Shown piece after piece: positions 22,111 to 34,560 of a stretch of DNA of 64,000 nt. The notes beneath the pieces were generated by a model that did no database searches, was not told where the DNA came from, and saw only the letters and a list, made by a program, of their open reading frames with translations. Numbering within the stretch: position 1 is the first letter of the stretch; the number at the start of each line of letters is the position of its first letter. Made by a program: the position numbers and the translations under genes. The stretch is taken from the NCBI RefSeq assembly GCF_033958435.1, contig NC_134161.1:3410001-3474000 (forward strand), written 5' to 3'. The DNA is from Carettochelys insculpta (lineage: Eukaryota; Chordata; Testudines; Carettochelyidae).

Positions 22111-22599
22111 CAAGAAGATGATTCAAGACCTAGCTGCAAGAATAAAATGTCATAAGGAAAAGTGCTTATTGGGATGTCGATTCTTCAAGACTCTCTCTTT
22201 GCCTTTTAGCATAAGTGTGATTTGACAGGTAAATTCCCAAGCTGTTTGTTGTGTTGGCTGTTACTTGGAAAAAAGTTTACCTTAGCTAATCCTCATGTCT
22301 TGTTTAATTAGCTAACAAGGTTTAGAATCTATCGCTCATCTGTACAATATGAGAACTAAAATTGCCAGTTGTCACTGCCAAGTTCTTATTTTGTACTAAA
22401 TAATACATGCCCCTTATTTGGAGCATCATGGCCACAGACCATAATGGTGATGCCATTAGTCTATTCCTTATTTGATTTCAGCATAACTCAGCTTTTCTAA
22501 GGGAACCCCATTCTGTACTTGTTTTCTCAGAAAACCAACAGAAATGCCTGTGGGTTCATGGGGCTTATTCTAAAATTTAGTGCATTTTGAGCACAGGTC
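22111..22599. other. Non-coding sequence, possibly interior of split DNA element
   Basis: AT-rich. It probably belongs in part to the element whose ends are at 20264 and 22704. No coding feature. Confidence 0.35.
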
Positions 22600-22704
22600 A
22601 ATTTTAGCTTTTTTGGTAACTTGATTTAAATTTTTCATTTATTTATTTATTTAAGTGATTTAAACCAGTGATTTACATTGCCTTGATTTAAATCAGCCAC
22701 CAGG
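22600..22704. mobile_element. Right part of the GATTTAAATCA DNA element
   Basis: It contains an ATTT tandem run (22636-22653) and repeated GATTTAAA words, ending TTGATTTAAATCAGCCACC. It is interpreted as the far end of the element starting at 20264. Confidence 0.4.
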
Positions 22705-23915
22705 ACACTCTGTTGTGCTAGAGGAATAATCATCTGAAATGCCTGTTGTTTTAATGTTGCTGATGTTCTCCCAGGTCCCTATTTGGAACGAAAGTGCCAT
22801 TGTCTTTTGCTCTATATAAACATGCATGAAAACCTGTCCCTTGAGCTAAAGAAGCTTCCATTTAAGTTCTCCTGTGAAGTTTTGTGACATCTTTGCTGCT
22901 TGTTATGGGGGTGACCCCAGATTTTGCATTGTGACGTGTGAGTTGATAATGCCGTTAGCAGAGTTCTTATACAAATCCTGTTGCTCCTTGAGAAGCAGCA
23001 AGACTCAAGTTATTTATTAGTCATTTGTTTTATTTCTGTTGGTGGTTTCTCCTGATAGCAATTTGCATTTCAAGATGTATGGTCACAGGGTTTCTTATTC
23101 TGTGGTGTCATATGGAATTTTGAAGGACACTGTCAACTTGAAACCTAAGTGATTTTTTTCAAAAAACAAAAGCGTTTTCAGGTGTTTTTACAGCCCTCAA
23201 GGCTCCCTGTGGTTTTAAAGCATTCTCTTTTCATGTTGGTATGTGACAGTCCAACACATAGGGCAAATAATTATACGGGGGAAAGAGTGCAAGTAACTCC
23301 AAATATAGTTCTCTCAGATATGCACAGTAAGCAAGCTGGAAAGAAAAATTGTTCCTACTTTTCCAGTTACATGAATTGTGTATCATTGCTTATTTTATAG
23401 ATGTTTGAAAAAAACAAAAAAAAAAAAACTAGGAGAAACGTGACTTTTTTTTTTAAGTTGTTGATGTCCCTGTAAGTTGTTTGAAACTTCTCCCTTAATG
23501 TAAGTCCAGGATAAGTATTAAATGTAAAAATTGATACTCTGTGAAGGACTTAGTGTTCATGACGCACTATGATAAGCTCACATGCTTATTGTTCCGGCTA
23601 CACTGAGGCTGCTATTAATGGATTAATGTATTTCAATTGTGCATTTTTATAGCAGTCTGTCTTCCAACAGTCAAAACCTGAGAATTGTTGTGTTGTGAGT
23701 CAGAGCATGGAACTACTGGTTTGGCTGTGCTCGGGGGGGTGGGGATGCGGAAAGAAATGGAAGAGGAAGTAAATGAATAACTTGTTCTTGTGTATTTCGC
23801 TCATCAGGGTGTGGTGGGGGGAGGTATTGTTTGAATTGTACAATGTAAAATGTTCCTATTCATAATCAGATGGTAAAGCATAATGCAGTAATCTGATGTG
23901 TATGTTTGGAAAAAA
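22705..23915. other. Unique non-coding sequence
   Basis: No gene recognised. A/T runs lie at 23408-23455 and G-rich runs at about 23730 and 23813. Confidence 0.5.
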
Positions 23916-24090
23916 CCATCCTTGTGACTGACAGCTTTAATTGTAAGTTCTTTGGCTTGGGACCCCATCTTCCTGTTTGTTTTTCCCCTCAGTTCAGCAC
24001 AGTGAGGGAGGTTTCTGACCTAGAAATGAAAGTGTATGTTGAAAATATTTACATTGCAAATTGCAGTGCTGGGAATACAATAAAAGAATT
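23916..24090 (+). mobile_element. L2/L3-like LINE 3' end (weak)
   Basis: TTGTAAGTTCTTTGGCTTGGGAC followed by a TCTTCCTGTTTGT-type word and then a CAGCACAGTG-like word mirrors the terminal untranslated region of old L2/CR1-like LINEs (tgtaagctctttggggcagggac..tgtttgt..cagtgcctagcac). An AATAAAAG lies near 24080. Confidence 0.45.
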
Positions 24091-24895
24091 ATAAGCATTA
24101 TGTTTCATCTGGTAAGGAAATCGCGTTACATCCTTCTGCCATGACTTAACCCTTCCAGCTTGGGTATTTACTTATGTTTTTATATGGTTTTCATCAAGGA
24201 GGCTGACCTGGAGTCATTATTCCTATTTTATCTAAGGCTTTTCTTGCAGTAATCTAACATGAACTCTCAACCTCCAAGAGTGAGGAGGGAAAGGGGCAAG
24301 AAACCACAGGATGGTCTCCTTGCATCAAAGCTGCAGCCACTGTGTGCACAAAAGACACCGTGTGCCATGTGCAGCTTATGCAGTAGGTAAGGAAGTAGAA
24401 GGTAGAGTCAGTGGGAAAGTTGCACTGAAAGGAACTGATGTGAACACTGAATCAGTGTAACAGGGCAGAGAGGGCAGTCGAAATTGAATGATCCAGAAAG
24501 CTGAATTTTCAATGCACGAGTCGGCTGTTTTGGGCACCACTGAATCCTAAGCCGGTAGCATTCTGGCACAGCTACACGACACGCAAGGAGCAGCAATTTC
24601 ACCTTCTTTGGAGGGACAAGACCCCGGAGTCATCTCCCAAGTTAGACATGTCCAACCAGCCAAAAGGGTTGGCAGGAAGGCTTTTAGAAATGGGGGCAGA
24701 CAGATGTATCTATGAAGCCGACCCAGACTTTCCTTCGGGGGCATCCTGTCCCCCATCATACTCCGTGGAAGGTCCAAACCAGGAAGTGTTGCCAGAAGTA
24801 AGAATGTTGAGAGAAGGGCAGCCTACAGGAGGAAAGGAACTCCTATCCTTTGGCACAGAAGAACTGGTGAAATACCATTCATTAGAGGCCAGCTA
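24091..24895. other. Non-coding sequence
   Basis: No family recognised. The open frame 24648-24896 abuts the CR1 fragment that follows and may belong to an unidentified repeat (it carries MGADRCIYEADPDFP). No function is proposed. Confidence 0.4.
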
Positions 24896-25418
24896 AAACG
24901 ATCAGGGGTTTGGAACGGGTCCCATGTGAGGAGAGGGTGAAGAGACTGGGACTTTACAGTTGAGAAGAGAAGAGGCTGGGGGGGTATGATAGAGATATAT
25001 AAAATCTTGGGTGGTATGGAGAGGTTGAATAAAGATAAGTTATTTACTTGTTCCCATAATACAAGAACGAGAGGACACCAAATGAAATTGCTCGGTAGCA
25101 AGTTTAAAACTAATAAAAGAAAGTTCTTTTTCACACAGTGAGCCTCTGGAACGCCTTGCCAGAGTCGGCTGTGAAGGCTGGGGCTCTACGAGAATTCAAA
25201 GAAGAGCTCCATAAAAGGCTGTTAGCCAGGGTCTAGGAATGGTGTCCCTGGCCTCTGTTTGTCAGAGGCTGGAGATGGATGGTAGGAGACGAGTTGTTAG
25301 ATCATTGTCCTCGGTCCAGCCCCTCGCACCTGGCACTGGCCACTGTCGGCAGACAGGGTGCTGGGCTAGATGGACCTTTTGGTCTGATCCAGTAGCAGCC
25401 ATTTGTCTGTTCTTATTC
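24896..25418 (+). mobile_element. CR1 LINE 3' end, 5' truncated
   Basis: Typical CR1 3' region: GGACACCAAATGAAATTG, then TTCACACAGTGAGCCTCTGG and AACGCCTTGCCAGAG, an untranslated part with CACTGTCGGCAGACAGGGTG and CTGGGCTAGATGGACC, ending near TCTGTTCTTATTC. This subfamily ends in a TTCTTAT repeat unit rather than the ATTCTATG of the copy at 41681. Only the C-terminal coding tail and 3' untranslated region remain. Confidence 0.85.
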
Positions 25419-26746
25419 AACGGGCTGTTGGTACTCCTGAAAGACATCCCTGTGGTAGGTCACAACAAATGCTCTAAAGGTTTTCTGTGGTAAAAGCACC
25501 CTAGAGATGGGCATGATGGATTTCGTGCTGTTTTATCTGTGTCCCCGATGGTTCCTTTCATGGCAAGGAATGGCAGAAACCTGAATTTGAAGAGAAGTGT
25601 AGGAAACTGCTGTGGCATCCTTTGCATGTGGTGTAAAACATCCCCTCCCTTTTGTTTTGCAGGATATAAATAGGCAAACTTCGTAAATGTGCTAAAAAAC
25701 CCACCACAGATTGGATGTGGTAAGAGCCCTCTGTTCTTCCCTGAAGTAGTCTCCTCATTGTCACCATCTCACTGTCCCATTTTGAAAGAAGCTAAACTTA
25801 CAAGTCCAACCTTAAATGACCCGGAGCAACTTGGTGGAAAAAATCCCTTGCTCTCTTTTTAACCTGGAGAGTCTGATGGCATAGTGGTAAACAGACTCTG
25901 CTATGGCCTGCTCAACCTTAGCAGTGGGGTTTCTCGTGTGCTGTTGTGCCTTGGATGCTAAGAGCATGTGACCCTATGCACATTTTTAATTGGTGCTTTC
26001 GATTTTCAGTTACACATTTTTTAATGCAACAGTTAGCGAATCTTGTGCGCAAGAGTTTGGGGCTTTAGTCAGTGCGAGGGTTCCGTGGAAGTTGTAGAAA
26101 TTCCTGTATTTAATATAGAATCGTTTCTTTAAAATAGCCCATACAATTATTCTGATAGTAGTAATTAGTGGTGTGACAGGAAGGTGGTGTATAAGGTTGC
26201 CCCTTACGGTTCTGAAAATGCTCCATTTCCCATTGGTTCTGCCTCCCTGCGTCTCTCTGGTGTTTGCCATGCCACAAACAGATGTGCTTTGGCAGTGTTG
26301 TGGTAGCTGTCTAAATGACTACCAGGACCAGCCTTGAGATCACCTGATTAATGTTGTTTCTCGCTGAACTCAGAAGGTGAACCCAGCTGTCCAGAGGTGG
26401 CACATCCGAACCTTAAACTGAGCCAACCACAAATCCACCTTTCTCTGCTTCAGTTCTTCTTTTGTATAACAATTGATGCTGCTGGTGAAATAACAGCAAA
26501 GCAATGGATTAAGTATCTTGGTAGAAGTGTGATCTTGTGATTAACAGACAGGGAGAGACTCTTGGGAGAGCTAGGTTCTATTCCTAACCTTTTCTTGGAG
26601 TCTCTGTATGCAATTGTCATTCCATGTAATTAAAAGTTGTTGTCTTCATTTCTGCTTCCTGCATGTCAAAGAAGAGAGGATAATGGTGGTGATCATAGAA
26701 ATGGGCATATTGTGCAACTGACAAAAATTTGTAAATCGTTTGAAAG
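25419..26746. other. Mostly unique non-coding sequence
   Basis: The stretch 25868-25940 (GGCATAGTGGTAAACAGACT) and 26545-26600 (GCTAGGTTCTATTCCTAACC) are faintly MIR-like. No gene recognised. Confidence 0.4.
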
Positions 26747-26933
26747 CAGTGTTCCCTGTAAGCTGTGCCTTTGGGTGCCCACCTATGAGAAATTCAAATG
26801 CTATCTCAGCTGATTATCAGAGTGCCCTCAGCTGGAAGCACGTATTTCCATTTCTGGTGCGCATCTGCGCATGACTTGGTGCACGTAAAAAAATTACTCC
26901 CACACCTGGTTGGAAAAATGAGTGGGAACATTG
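26747..26933. mobile_element. hAT-like MITE CAGTGTTCCCTCTAA, copy 1
   Basis: The left end CAGTGTTCCCTGTAAGC and the right end ATGAGTGGGAACATTG form an imperfect inverted repeat. The interior has TTTCTGGTGCGCATCTGCGC and TTGGTGCACGTAAA, also present in the copies at 31239 and 59058. A CAGTG terminus suits the hAT superfamily, and the flanking 8-mers match at five of eight positions. Confidence 0.65.
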
Positions 26934-27620
26934 TTTCAGACCCTCAGCTGGAAGGTGCTGTAGATCAATTCAGATCACATGTATAAATTTCAGTCTGTGA
27001 GTGGACTTTTATAGTTCCCAAGGCAATTAGGTGCTGAATTTTTATTGGAAACTAATGGGAGGTAGGGGCTTCTGAAAATTTCACCTTGTAATCTTAATAC
27101 TGCATGTTATATCTGCTGCTCCTATTTGTGTGACTTCATGAGAAAATAGAGTTTTACAGTCAGTGTTTTTCTTTAACCAAAGAACTTTTTTTTTCCACTA
27201 AACTTGAGGAATGTGTTTGGAGGTCAGAATAAATATTCGGGCATAAGTAGAAAGAGTGTACTTAAGAGCGTTTGGTTGGCATGTCGTTACCATTCATATT
27301 AGTTTGTATTGGCTCGGAAGGATGAAAAAGGAAACAAGAATATTGACTTAAATAATTTAATATTGAACTAGTGTGGCTTTGCAAAGTGCTTTTAATTTAA
27401 TTCCTAACTGTTAATAGTTTCACTTCAAGGTGGCCTAGAAAATTCTCAGTAGGTTACTGAAGTATGTCTTGCACACAACCAATTGACGTATCAGTACTGC
27501 TGATAACTTGATGTTGGGGAAAGCTTTGTGGAGCCGCTCCTCGAATGGAACATTTTGTTAACCACCTCCAGCCATAATAATTTGCATCATGTTGCAGAAT
27601 ACGGCCCAATTGCTAGAATT
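26934..27620. other. Mostly unique non-coding sequence
   Basis: A block at 27005-27095 (AGGTGCTGAATTTTTATTGG, AGGTAGGGGCTTCTGAAAAT) resembles a common amniote repeat rich in caaaggcgcctaa-like words, but is too diverged to name. Confidence 0.4.
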
Positions 27621-27639
27621 CCAGTTGGCCACATAGATT

Positions 27640-27864
27640 CTTTATTCCGTATTAGACTTGCATGCCTTTCTGTGTTGTCTTTTCGGAATGGAATGTCACA
27701 AGGTTTTTACTGAGGTGAAAGTTCATGCGTACCAAGCATTGCAGCATCTTGTCCTGATGCTTAAACCTGTAGTCTTTCAGCAAGAAGACGCTTCACAGCT
27801 GGATGTAGTGCTGTCTGAAATAGTCATTAAACTCCAAAGGAGGAAAAGGCAAAGCACTGAATAA
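27640..27864 (+). other. Unidentified coding-like stretch (exon or relic)
   Basis: One plus frame stays open to a TAA at 27862-27864 and reads LHAFLCCLFGMECHKVF, then EVKVHAYQALQHLVLMLKP, then QQEDASQLDVVLSE and IVIKLQRRKRQSTE. The balance of helical leucines with charged residues and the basic C-terminus look protein-like. Just upstream, TTCTTTATTCCGTATTAG (27636-27653) is an acceptable splice acceptor. I do not recognise the protein. It could be the last coding exon of a host gene, a processed pseudogene, or chance; a stop lies in this frame about 20 codons upstream of the open part. Confidence 0.25.
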
Positions 27865-27949
27865 ATGTTTCATGGAAACACAGTACATCAGATGCAGTAT
27901 ATGTGATACCACGTCATTTATTTCCTTGGAAAAAAAGGCAAAAGACTCA

Positions 27950-28142
27950 AAGGGTCAAGGTCTAACATGCAAACATCCCAAGGGTAGCGTATGGTTCCAA
28001 ACAATGGGAATGAACAACGGGAACCATTTGACGACCTGCCCTTGTTCATTCCCTCTGACTCATCTGGCATTGATCGCTGTCGGAAAACAGGATAGTGGGT
28101 TAGATGGACCTTTGGTCTGACCGAGTACGGCTGTTCTTATGT
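27950..28142 (+). mobile_element. CR1 LINE 3' end, short copy
   Basis: It contains GGGAACCATTTGACGACCTGC, CTGTCGGAAAACAGGATAG and GTTAGATGGACCTTTGGTCT and ends TGTTCTTATG. This is the same CR1 subfamily tail as at 25300-25418. Extreme 5' truncation leaves only 3' untranslated sequence. Confidence 0.8.
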
Positions 28143-30832
28143 CTCTTCTGGCTACATTCTTAAGGATGTCGTTGTGTATGTGTTTTATCGCTGTTTATTT
28201 GTATCATAGGTAAAGGAGTAATTCACAGAGTAGCAACTATACCTCTGACGCTATACCGATGGAAATGGTGGTAATGTTTAAATCCAAACTTCATTAAGTA
28301 TGCGTAGGTAACCCGAGCTGCTGAGCCATCAGTCCTGATTTCAGCATACATTTTCCTGGGGGATAGCGAGAGCTGACAGATGACTGCGATGCACATTTTC
28401 CTTGTCCTCCCAAAAAGCAATATGCAGGCACGAGATAAAGCAGAAATGTACATACTTCTGGCTTAAAGCTGGCCAGACAAGATGTTGAGGAGCTATTTGC
28501 AATGAAATGGAGATACATATAGTATGTACAAGAGGAGATGTGATAGCAGAGCGAAGTCTACTCATCTGCAAATAGGAGAAGCTAGATTAAATCAGTGAAA
28601 GTTGAGAGGATTTGAAATGTCTTAAAAATGAATTTTTGATTGTTTTGCTTAACGTATACTCTATAGGTCTTTTTTCATTAATGCAACAGCATGATGCTTG
28701 CTTTGCTTGACATTCTAGCTGTGCATCAGTCTCTCACTGCATAAATCGATCATGGCTACTGCCCTGGGTGGGGGTATTGATGGACAACTTAAATACTTCT
28801 CATTTAAAAAAAAGAGAAGCATGGGTAATTAAGTAATGCACTCTACAAGTTAGAGATCAGCTGCCTGTGGAGGACCAGTAATGAATAAAAAGTACATTAC
28901 CCAAATTAAACTTGCTCATTGCCTGTAGCTTTGTAAGTGTAGACTTGGCTATATGAATTTCATGACACTATATCAGAAGAAACACCGTTAATGAAAGACT
29001 TGCAGAAAATGTTGATGAGGAGATGAACGCTGTTGCTTCTGTTCTGATTGAAACCCCCCTAAATCTTCATCCTCCCTTACCCTTTTCCCCCGCCAAAAAT
29101 GTAAGCGTTGTCACAACAACTTATTGTATTTTTAAGCATTAGGAAATCGGACTTGTGAGGTTCCTCCCACCCCCAAGGCAAGGGTCTAATATTACGCACC
29201 TACATAAATAGCCTGATTTTTCAAAGGTAATATGCTCCCAATGGCTCCCATTGAGATCACAGGGAAACGTTAGGCATTCAGTGCTTACGAAAATGAAGCC
29301 GCCTCTTCACGAAAATCTCCGTGAAGGGACACAAATACGTTATGTGGTTCTACAGTCAGGCCAGCTAAACAGATTTTTTGGGATGATGATGTCATGGACC
29401 ATCCCGAAGGTAAAGGAATTTATTCATTCCTGACTGAGAGATGGTTGACTTTTAGACTTGGGTATTTTAGAAAATACCCAGCCCAGAAGTAGGTAGTCAC
29501 AGTTCCATTGGTTTTTAAGGATTCAGACATGTTCGTATCATCACTAACTTGGGCCTAATATCCTCTCTAAATAAAGGAGAGATGGGGCATCATTACCCCA
29601 GTGGATTAAATCAGGTCTTAGAACCTCTTGCCTTTTATACTCAAAAGACCGCTTACGATTGTCAGTTGAGTGCAAATGCTGGTGTACTTCTGAATAACAA
29701 CCTGCTGCAGAGCCCTCAACTTGGACTCGTTGTTAAATTCTGCCAGGCAATGAAATTATGGGGATTAACATTTTTTATGCTTGAAATAATCATAGAATTA
29801 TTTTGGACATCAGATGTCCATAACCTAATTAGAGTACGGGAAACAAATCACTAGGTAAGGTGCCCATCATTCATCAATAACAGTGCAAAATGCTGATTGG
29901 CCAAGACAATCCTGCTTCAGGAAAGTATTTTGTAGTTAAATCTGATTTGATCAAAGACTAGAATGGCTAGTGCAGAAATCAAATGCTGCTTCATGTAATA
30001 CTATAATGAACCTTTGGAGAGGGCAGCTTTGCTCATCCGATAACTTGAAAGATAGATGCTAATTCCATATGGAAATTTTTCCATTTCTATGGTTGCTTCA
30101 ATTGAGTGTAAAAGAATCTGGGTTCTGTTACGATCACCCAAGATTCTGTTTATCCTTCAGTCCTCCTGCATGTCCTTGTGTGAGGACTCTCCAAGGGTTT
30201 TTATTATTTTTTTATTATGTATTTTTAAATGGGAAAAACAAATCAATGTGAACACAAGAAGCAGAGACCAAAGTGACACAAAGCCTGATCTCCAAAGGAT
30301 TTGTGCTAGTAAGCGCGCAAAAGAATAAGGATTCTCAAGGGGAAAGGTGAGGGTAATTTAATTAAGTACACATGGCAAGGGAAACCTGTGCTACTTCCTC
30401 TGTCCTTACTCTGTTGTATGTAGAGAAGGAGGAGGCAGCTTTTTTAGCTCAGCTTGTCTTACAGCTGGCTCTTCCCTTGCAGTAAGACTTGACATAAAAG
30501 GGAAAGCTTCATAAGCTTCCAAAGAGCCACGCTGTCCCAGTGGTTATTGGGTGAATTTTCTGCCTTTTCCTCATTTGTCGTCACCTGTGCCGCTGCACTG
30601 GATTTCTGTACAGTTGGGACACTTGCCAGCCACACTGGGATTATTTTGGTGCTCTAAGGTAGAGGTGTGATTCTTGTGCTCATACACACATGCTCATGTT
30701 ACTCATCAAGCTGGTGTGAGTATTAATAGCAATGCAGCTGTGGTAGTGGAGGCAGAGCTGGTCCATGCTGAGTATCTCTTGCGGTAACCAGTTACTACAC
30801 GGCTCTTTATCGTTATGCTTCTTGGGTTAGTA
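28143..30832. other. Unique non-coding sequence
   Basis: No gene recognised. The stretch 29215-29290 (TTTTTCAAAGGTAATATGC, CCCAATGGCTCCCATTGAG) is slightly palindromic and may be an old MITE or SINE remnant. Confidence 0.5.
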
Positions 30833-31238
30833 CAGGTTGAACCTCTATAGTTCACACTTACATGGTCCAGCAACATCTGGGATTTCTGCGGGTGCTCATG
30901 GGCTGGCATCAAATCCAGGCAGGGAGGGGAAGGAGCTGGGCTACAGGGATGCTCAGGGGAAGAGGCAGGGTGGCTGCAGAGTCCTGTGGCCATAGGTCAG
31001 GGGCATATTCCTGTGGCAGGCAGCGGAAACGGATTGCAGCACCGTGGCTGAGGGGCTAAGTGCATTTCCGTGGTTTGTGCAGCTCTACAGCTGCCCTGCC
31101 TCTTTCCAGAGCACACACCTGCCTCCCTGTTCAGTCATACCGGCCCTTCTGCTACCTCCTGGGTTGAGCCCTGCAGCAGAAGACCAGGCATTGACCCCCC
31201 CAGTGTAGCAAACTCTCTAGTTTGGGACTGGTCAGGTC
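30833..31238. mobile_element. TA-type MITE, CAGGTTGAACCTC family (no clear right end)
   Basis: The left end CAGGTTGAACCTCTATAGTT is preceded by TA, and GGTCCAGCAACATCTGGG follows, as in the copy at 16441 (TGTCCAGCAACATCTG). The matching inverted right terminus was not found. Near 31212 a second left-end-like phrase CTCTCTAGTTTGGGACTGG appears, suggesting two overlapping or rearranged copies. The interior is GC-rich. Confidence 0.5.
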
Positions 31239-31416
31239 CAGTCCCCTTGTGTGGCTGTCCAGGAGAGATTCAGGTGCTGCCCAGCTGATGGACAGAGCAG
31301 CCACAGCTGCCAACAGTGGGCAGTATGTGTTTCTACTGGTGATGCACATCTGCTTATGCTTTGGTGCATGTAAAATTTATTCTGCACATGGATGGGAAGA
31401 ATTAGAGGGATCGTTG
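31239..31416. mobile_element. hAT-like MITE CAGTGTTCCCTCTAA, copy 2
   Basis: It shares GTCCAGGAGAGATTCAGG, CTGCCCAGCTGATGG, TTTCTACTGGTGATGCACAT and a right end AATTAGAGGGATCGTTG with the copies at 26747 and 59058. The left terminus is degraded (CAGTCCCCTTG). Confidence 0.65.
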
Positions 31417-34400
31417 GTCAGGGCCCAAGGGCGCCGGACCAGGGAAGTACAGCCTGTATGCACTCGTGAGCAGGAGAATCTCACCCTTAGCTCACAGTGT
31501 AGACAAATCCTTCAGTGCCCAGCCTTAAATTGGATTCCATGAACCAAGGCATATTACACGATTCACATTTGCATCGTGTTAACTCTTTTCTGCGAGGAGC
31601 TAGTCGCTACAAAATGGGATGTGAGCCGCCAACTTGTGCCACCGTCATCCCTTCCCTTCAAGAAAACCACCACTGAATTAACTTGAGCGGAGGTTGTTTC
31701 AATCAAAGCATTTGATCCTTGTTTCTGCAAGATAATCCGAAGAATTTCTTACGTTGAGAAAAGAAGACGATGATGGATTTAATTCATAAAGGGAAGCAGC
31801 CGTAAGGAATGTAAATGTAAGAGTCAGATAAGGTAGGATTTCCTAGTTGCTATGGCAACCCTTGGGTCATGAGCCTGAGCAACTATAAAGTAAGTCCTGA
31901 AGCTGCGAAGATGATTATAAAATTTAAGTGTCATTCTTCATTTAGAGTTGATAGCAAACATTATTCACTGACGTTTATCTGCAAGCAGACAAGGATCCCC
32001 TCCCCCGACTCCTACTGCCCTGTCTCCTTCCTTCCTTCCCCCTTTTCGAAATCTGAGGCTTGGATCACAAAAGAAGAGATGTTGTGTGTGTCTGACATTT
32101 ATACCATGAATCCTCTATTTATTATTCTAACCAGGCAATTTGCACTTAATATTCAAGTAGATTTGGTAACTGTCCTGTAGGAACCAAAGGTTTTATCTCT
32201 CACATCCATAATGAAAGCCTTTGTAATGCAGCTTTGCACAGAGTAATTTTAAAAGAGCGGCCACACTTCTCATTCTACTGAAAAGGCGAGTGGGGTGAAT
32301 AGGGATTTCATGCCAGTCTTGGACAGTTACCATCACATTCTCTTGCTGGAGTGGAGTTGTAAGTTGTACGGAGGGGGAAATTTACAACCCTAGTTATTTG
32401 TTCTGTATGCCTGTCAGTCTGAACTTGCTGGGCAGTAGTTTTCTGATTGCCGGAAAGGACAAAAGGCAAAGTGCAACATCTTCATTCGCTGTGCAGCATT
32501 TTCTAGCTTAGTTTGTCTTTGGTTCCAGCAACAAAAACATTTTAGTTTTCAGTTGTCATCTCTTAGTTACAGCTGCTGAACGGTTCCTTCTGTGACCTGT
32601 AAATGCTTTATATTATGAATACTTGATCCCAGTTTCTAACTGGGATGGAGAAAGTCTTGAACATTTTATGAGTTTCTCTGTCAGCTACTGACATTCCCAG
32701 GATTAAAGTTTCATGTAACTGAGCATTGTGTGTTGCTGTAATGTTCCTTGTAAACCCAAACCATGTCAACCATTTATGCATAGTAACTTCAACTGGTGTA
32801 ATAGATTTAGAAGCACAGTTAACAAATTTTGGGGGTTTTTTAGTTAGATAACTTGGAAAAAAAAGGAAATCTTAGGGAATGGTATTAAGGGTGTATGGGT
32901 GGGTGTGTGGGTGTGTGTGTGCGCGCGCGCGCACGTGACACACACACTGTTTGAGGACCTGCTGATGTAAAAAGGTTTTTTGGCAAGTTGGAAACTGGCT
33001 ATAAGGAGGAACAGTAAAACCAGTTGTATAAAGTTAGATGCAGAAAGTAAGTAACCTTACAAGCAGGACAGTGGTGGTTTTTTGTTTGTTACAGATGCAA
33101 CTTTTCATGTGCTTACATTAAGCACAACATTTTCAGAAAAAAAAAAGCTTTTAAAGTTTGGTTTGTATGGAATTGCAAAACTGTAATTGGCAACATGGGT
33201 TTTGTCTTCTGTTTTGATGATTTATTATACTATATTATCTCCCTTCTTAAGAAAACAACCCTCTGTTTTAGCTGCATCTAAGGATGAGCTGTCATCAGGT
33301 TTTAGAGCCAGCATCTTTAATCCAAATTAATTTAAAATGCTCCCCTTCTCCTCGAAACATCATCCCAAATCTTAGCACAGATTATTCATGTGGTCAGACA
33401 TTCATCTATCACTACTTACTAATTAAAATAAAAAATAAAAACAAAACTTGAGTCATCTTGTTTATAATTTGCGGTCTACATATACCGAAAGCCCCAGTGA
33501 GGTATTATCCTGATTTACTGAAATTCAACAAATAGACAGATTTATTTAGGAGTGAATCTTGTTACTTTGGTCAGTATAATATATTTTATCATGATGGCCT
33601 TAATCCTGCAATGAACTTCATGCAGGCAGATCCCAAAGGCCCCACACAACTTGCAGAGTCAGGGTCAGTGGTTGTGATGTGAAATGTCAATTGTGGGTAA
33701 AAGTAAAAAGCACAAATACATTCTCCTTTACTTTATTAGGTAAAGAGCTGAGCTATTGGACAAGCACTGGACTGAGCAGGATTCATATTAAAATATAATC
33801 TCATATATTATAATGGCATGGGAGTCCTTGATTATAACCCAGGAATTGTAGTGCCTCAACTCCTATTATCTTTATTTGCTTTGAATATCTGACACCTTGT
33901 ATGTGTTTTACTGCTTATTGAATTTATTATACTCATATTACTGATGATATAAGCATGCTATTCCAAATCAATAAAACAGAAATGCCCCAGGACCAGGAAA
34001 GAATTAATTGTATGTGGAAAGGAGAAAACATTGTTAAGTGGTTGTGTGTGGCAGTAGAGAGATGTACCTGCCTTGGCCATCTGCTCCCAGAGGGATCACT
34101 TCATAATCTTATAAGGAAGATCTCCTTAAAGAGCTGCTCACCGCTTTTCTCACTGTGGTTGTAGTTAGCTCATGGAGCGGCCAGAATCTGAGATGTATTG
34201 AGCTATTACTCGAAGATCTCTGAATGCATTCACTTGGCACTGCTAGCTGGATGTGATCACCAGCAGAGGCAATATACTGAAGATATTGTGTCTCATATGT
34301 CATTGTTTAGCCTTTGTTTCCTTATGAGTCTGCTTAGTCCCAGCAACCCTGGTGTCTGTAAAAGCCAACAGGACGATCTCTTTCTGTGTGCATCCTAAGT

Positions 34401-34560
34401 TTATGCAATTTCTTCTGTGTCGGCCCAGGAATCTCTCATTCAAAAGAGAATTGCCCCCCTGCCGGTTGACAGGTTTTGTTGTATTCAGTTGCTGGGGTGC
34501 CAGATATTGTTTAATGCATGTGATAGCGCTGCTACGGAGTTCTGAGAGAGGCTCATTCAA
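31417..34560. other. Unique non-coding sequence
   Basis: No gene or transposon recognised apart from the GT/CG microsatellite near 32.9 kb. T/A runs are short. Confidence 0.5.
32889..32948 (+). repeat. GT / GC alternating microsatellite with self-complementary flank
   Basis: (GT)n runs into (GC)n and then into ACGTGACACACACAC, so the right side is complementary to the left. Alternating purine-pyrimidine sequence of this kind can adopt Z-DNA or a hairpin. Confidence 0.85.
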
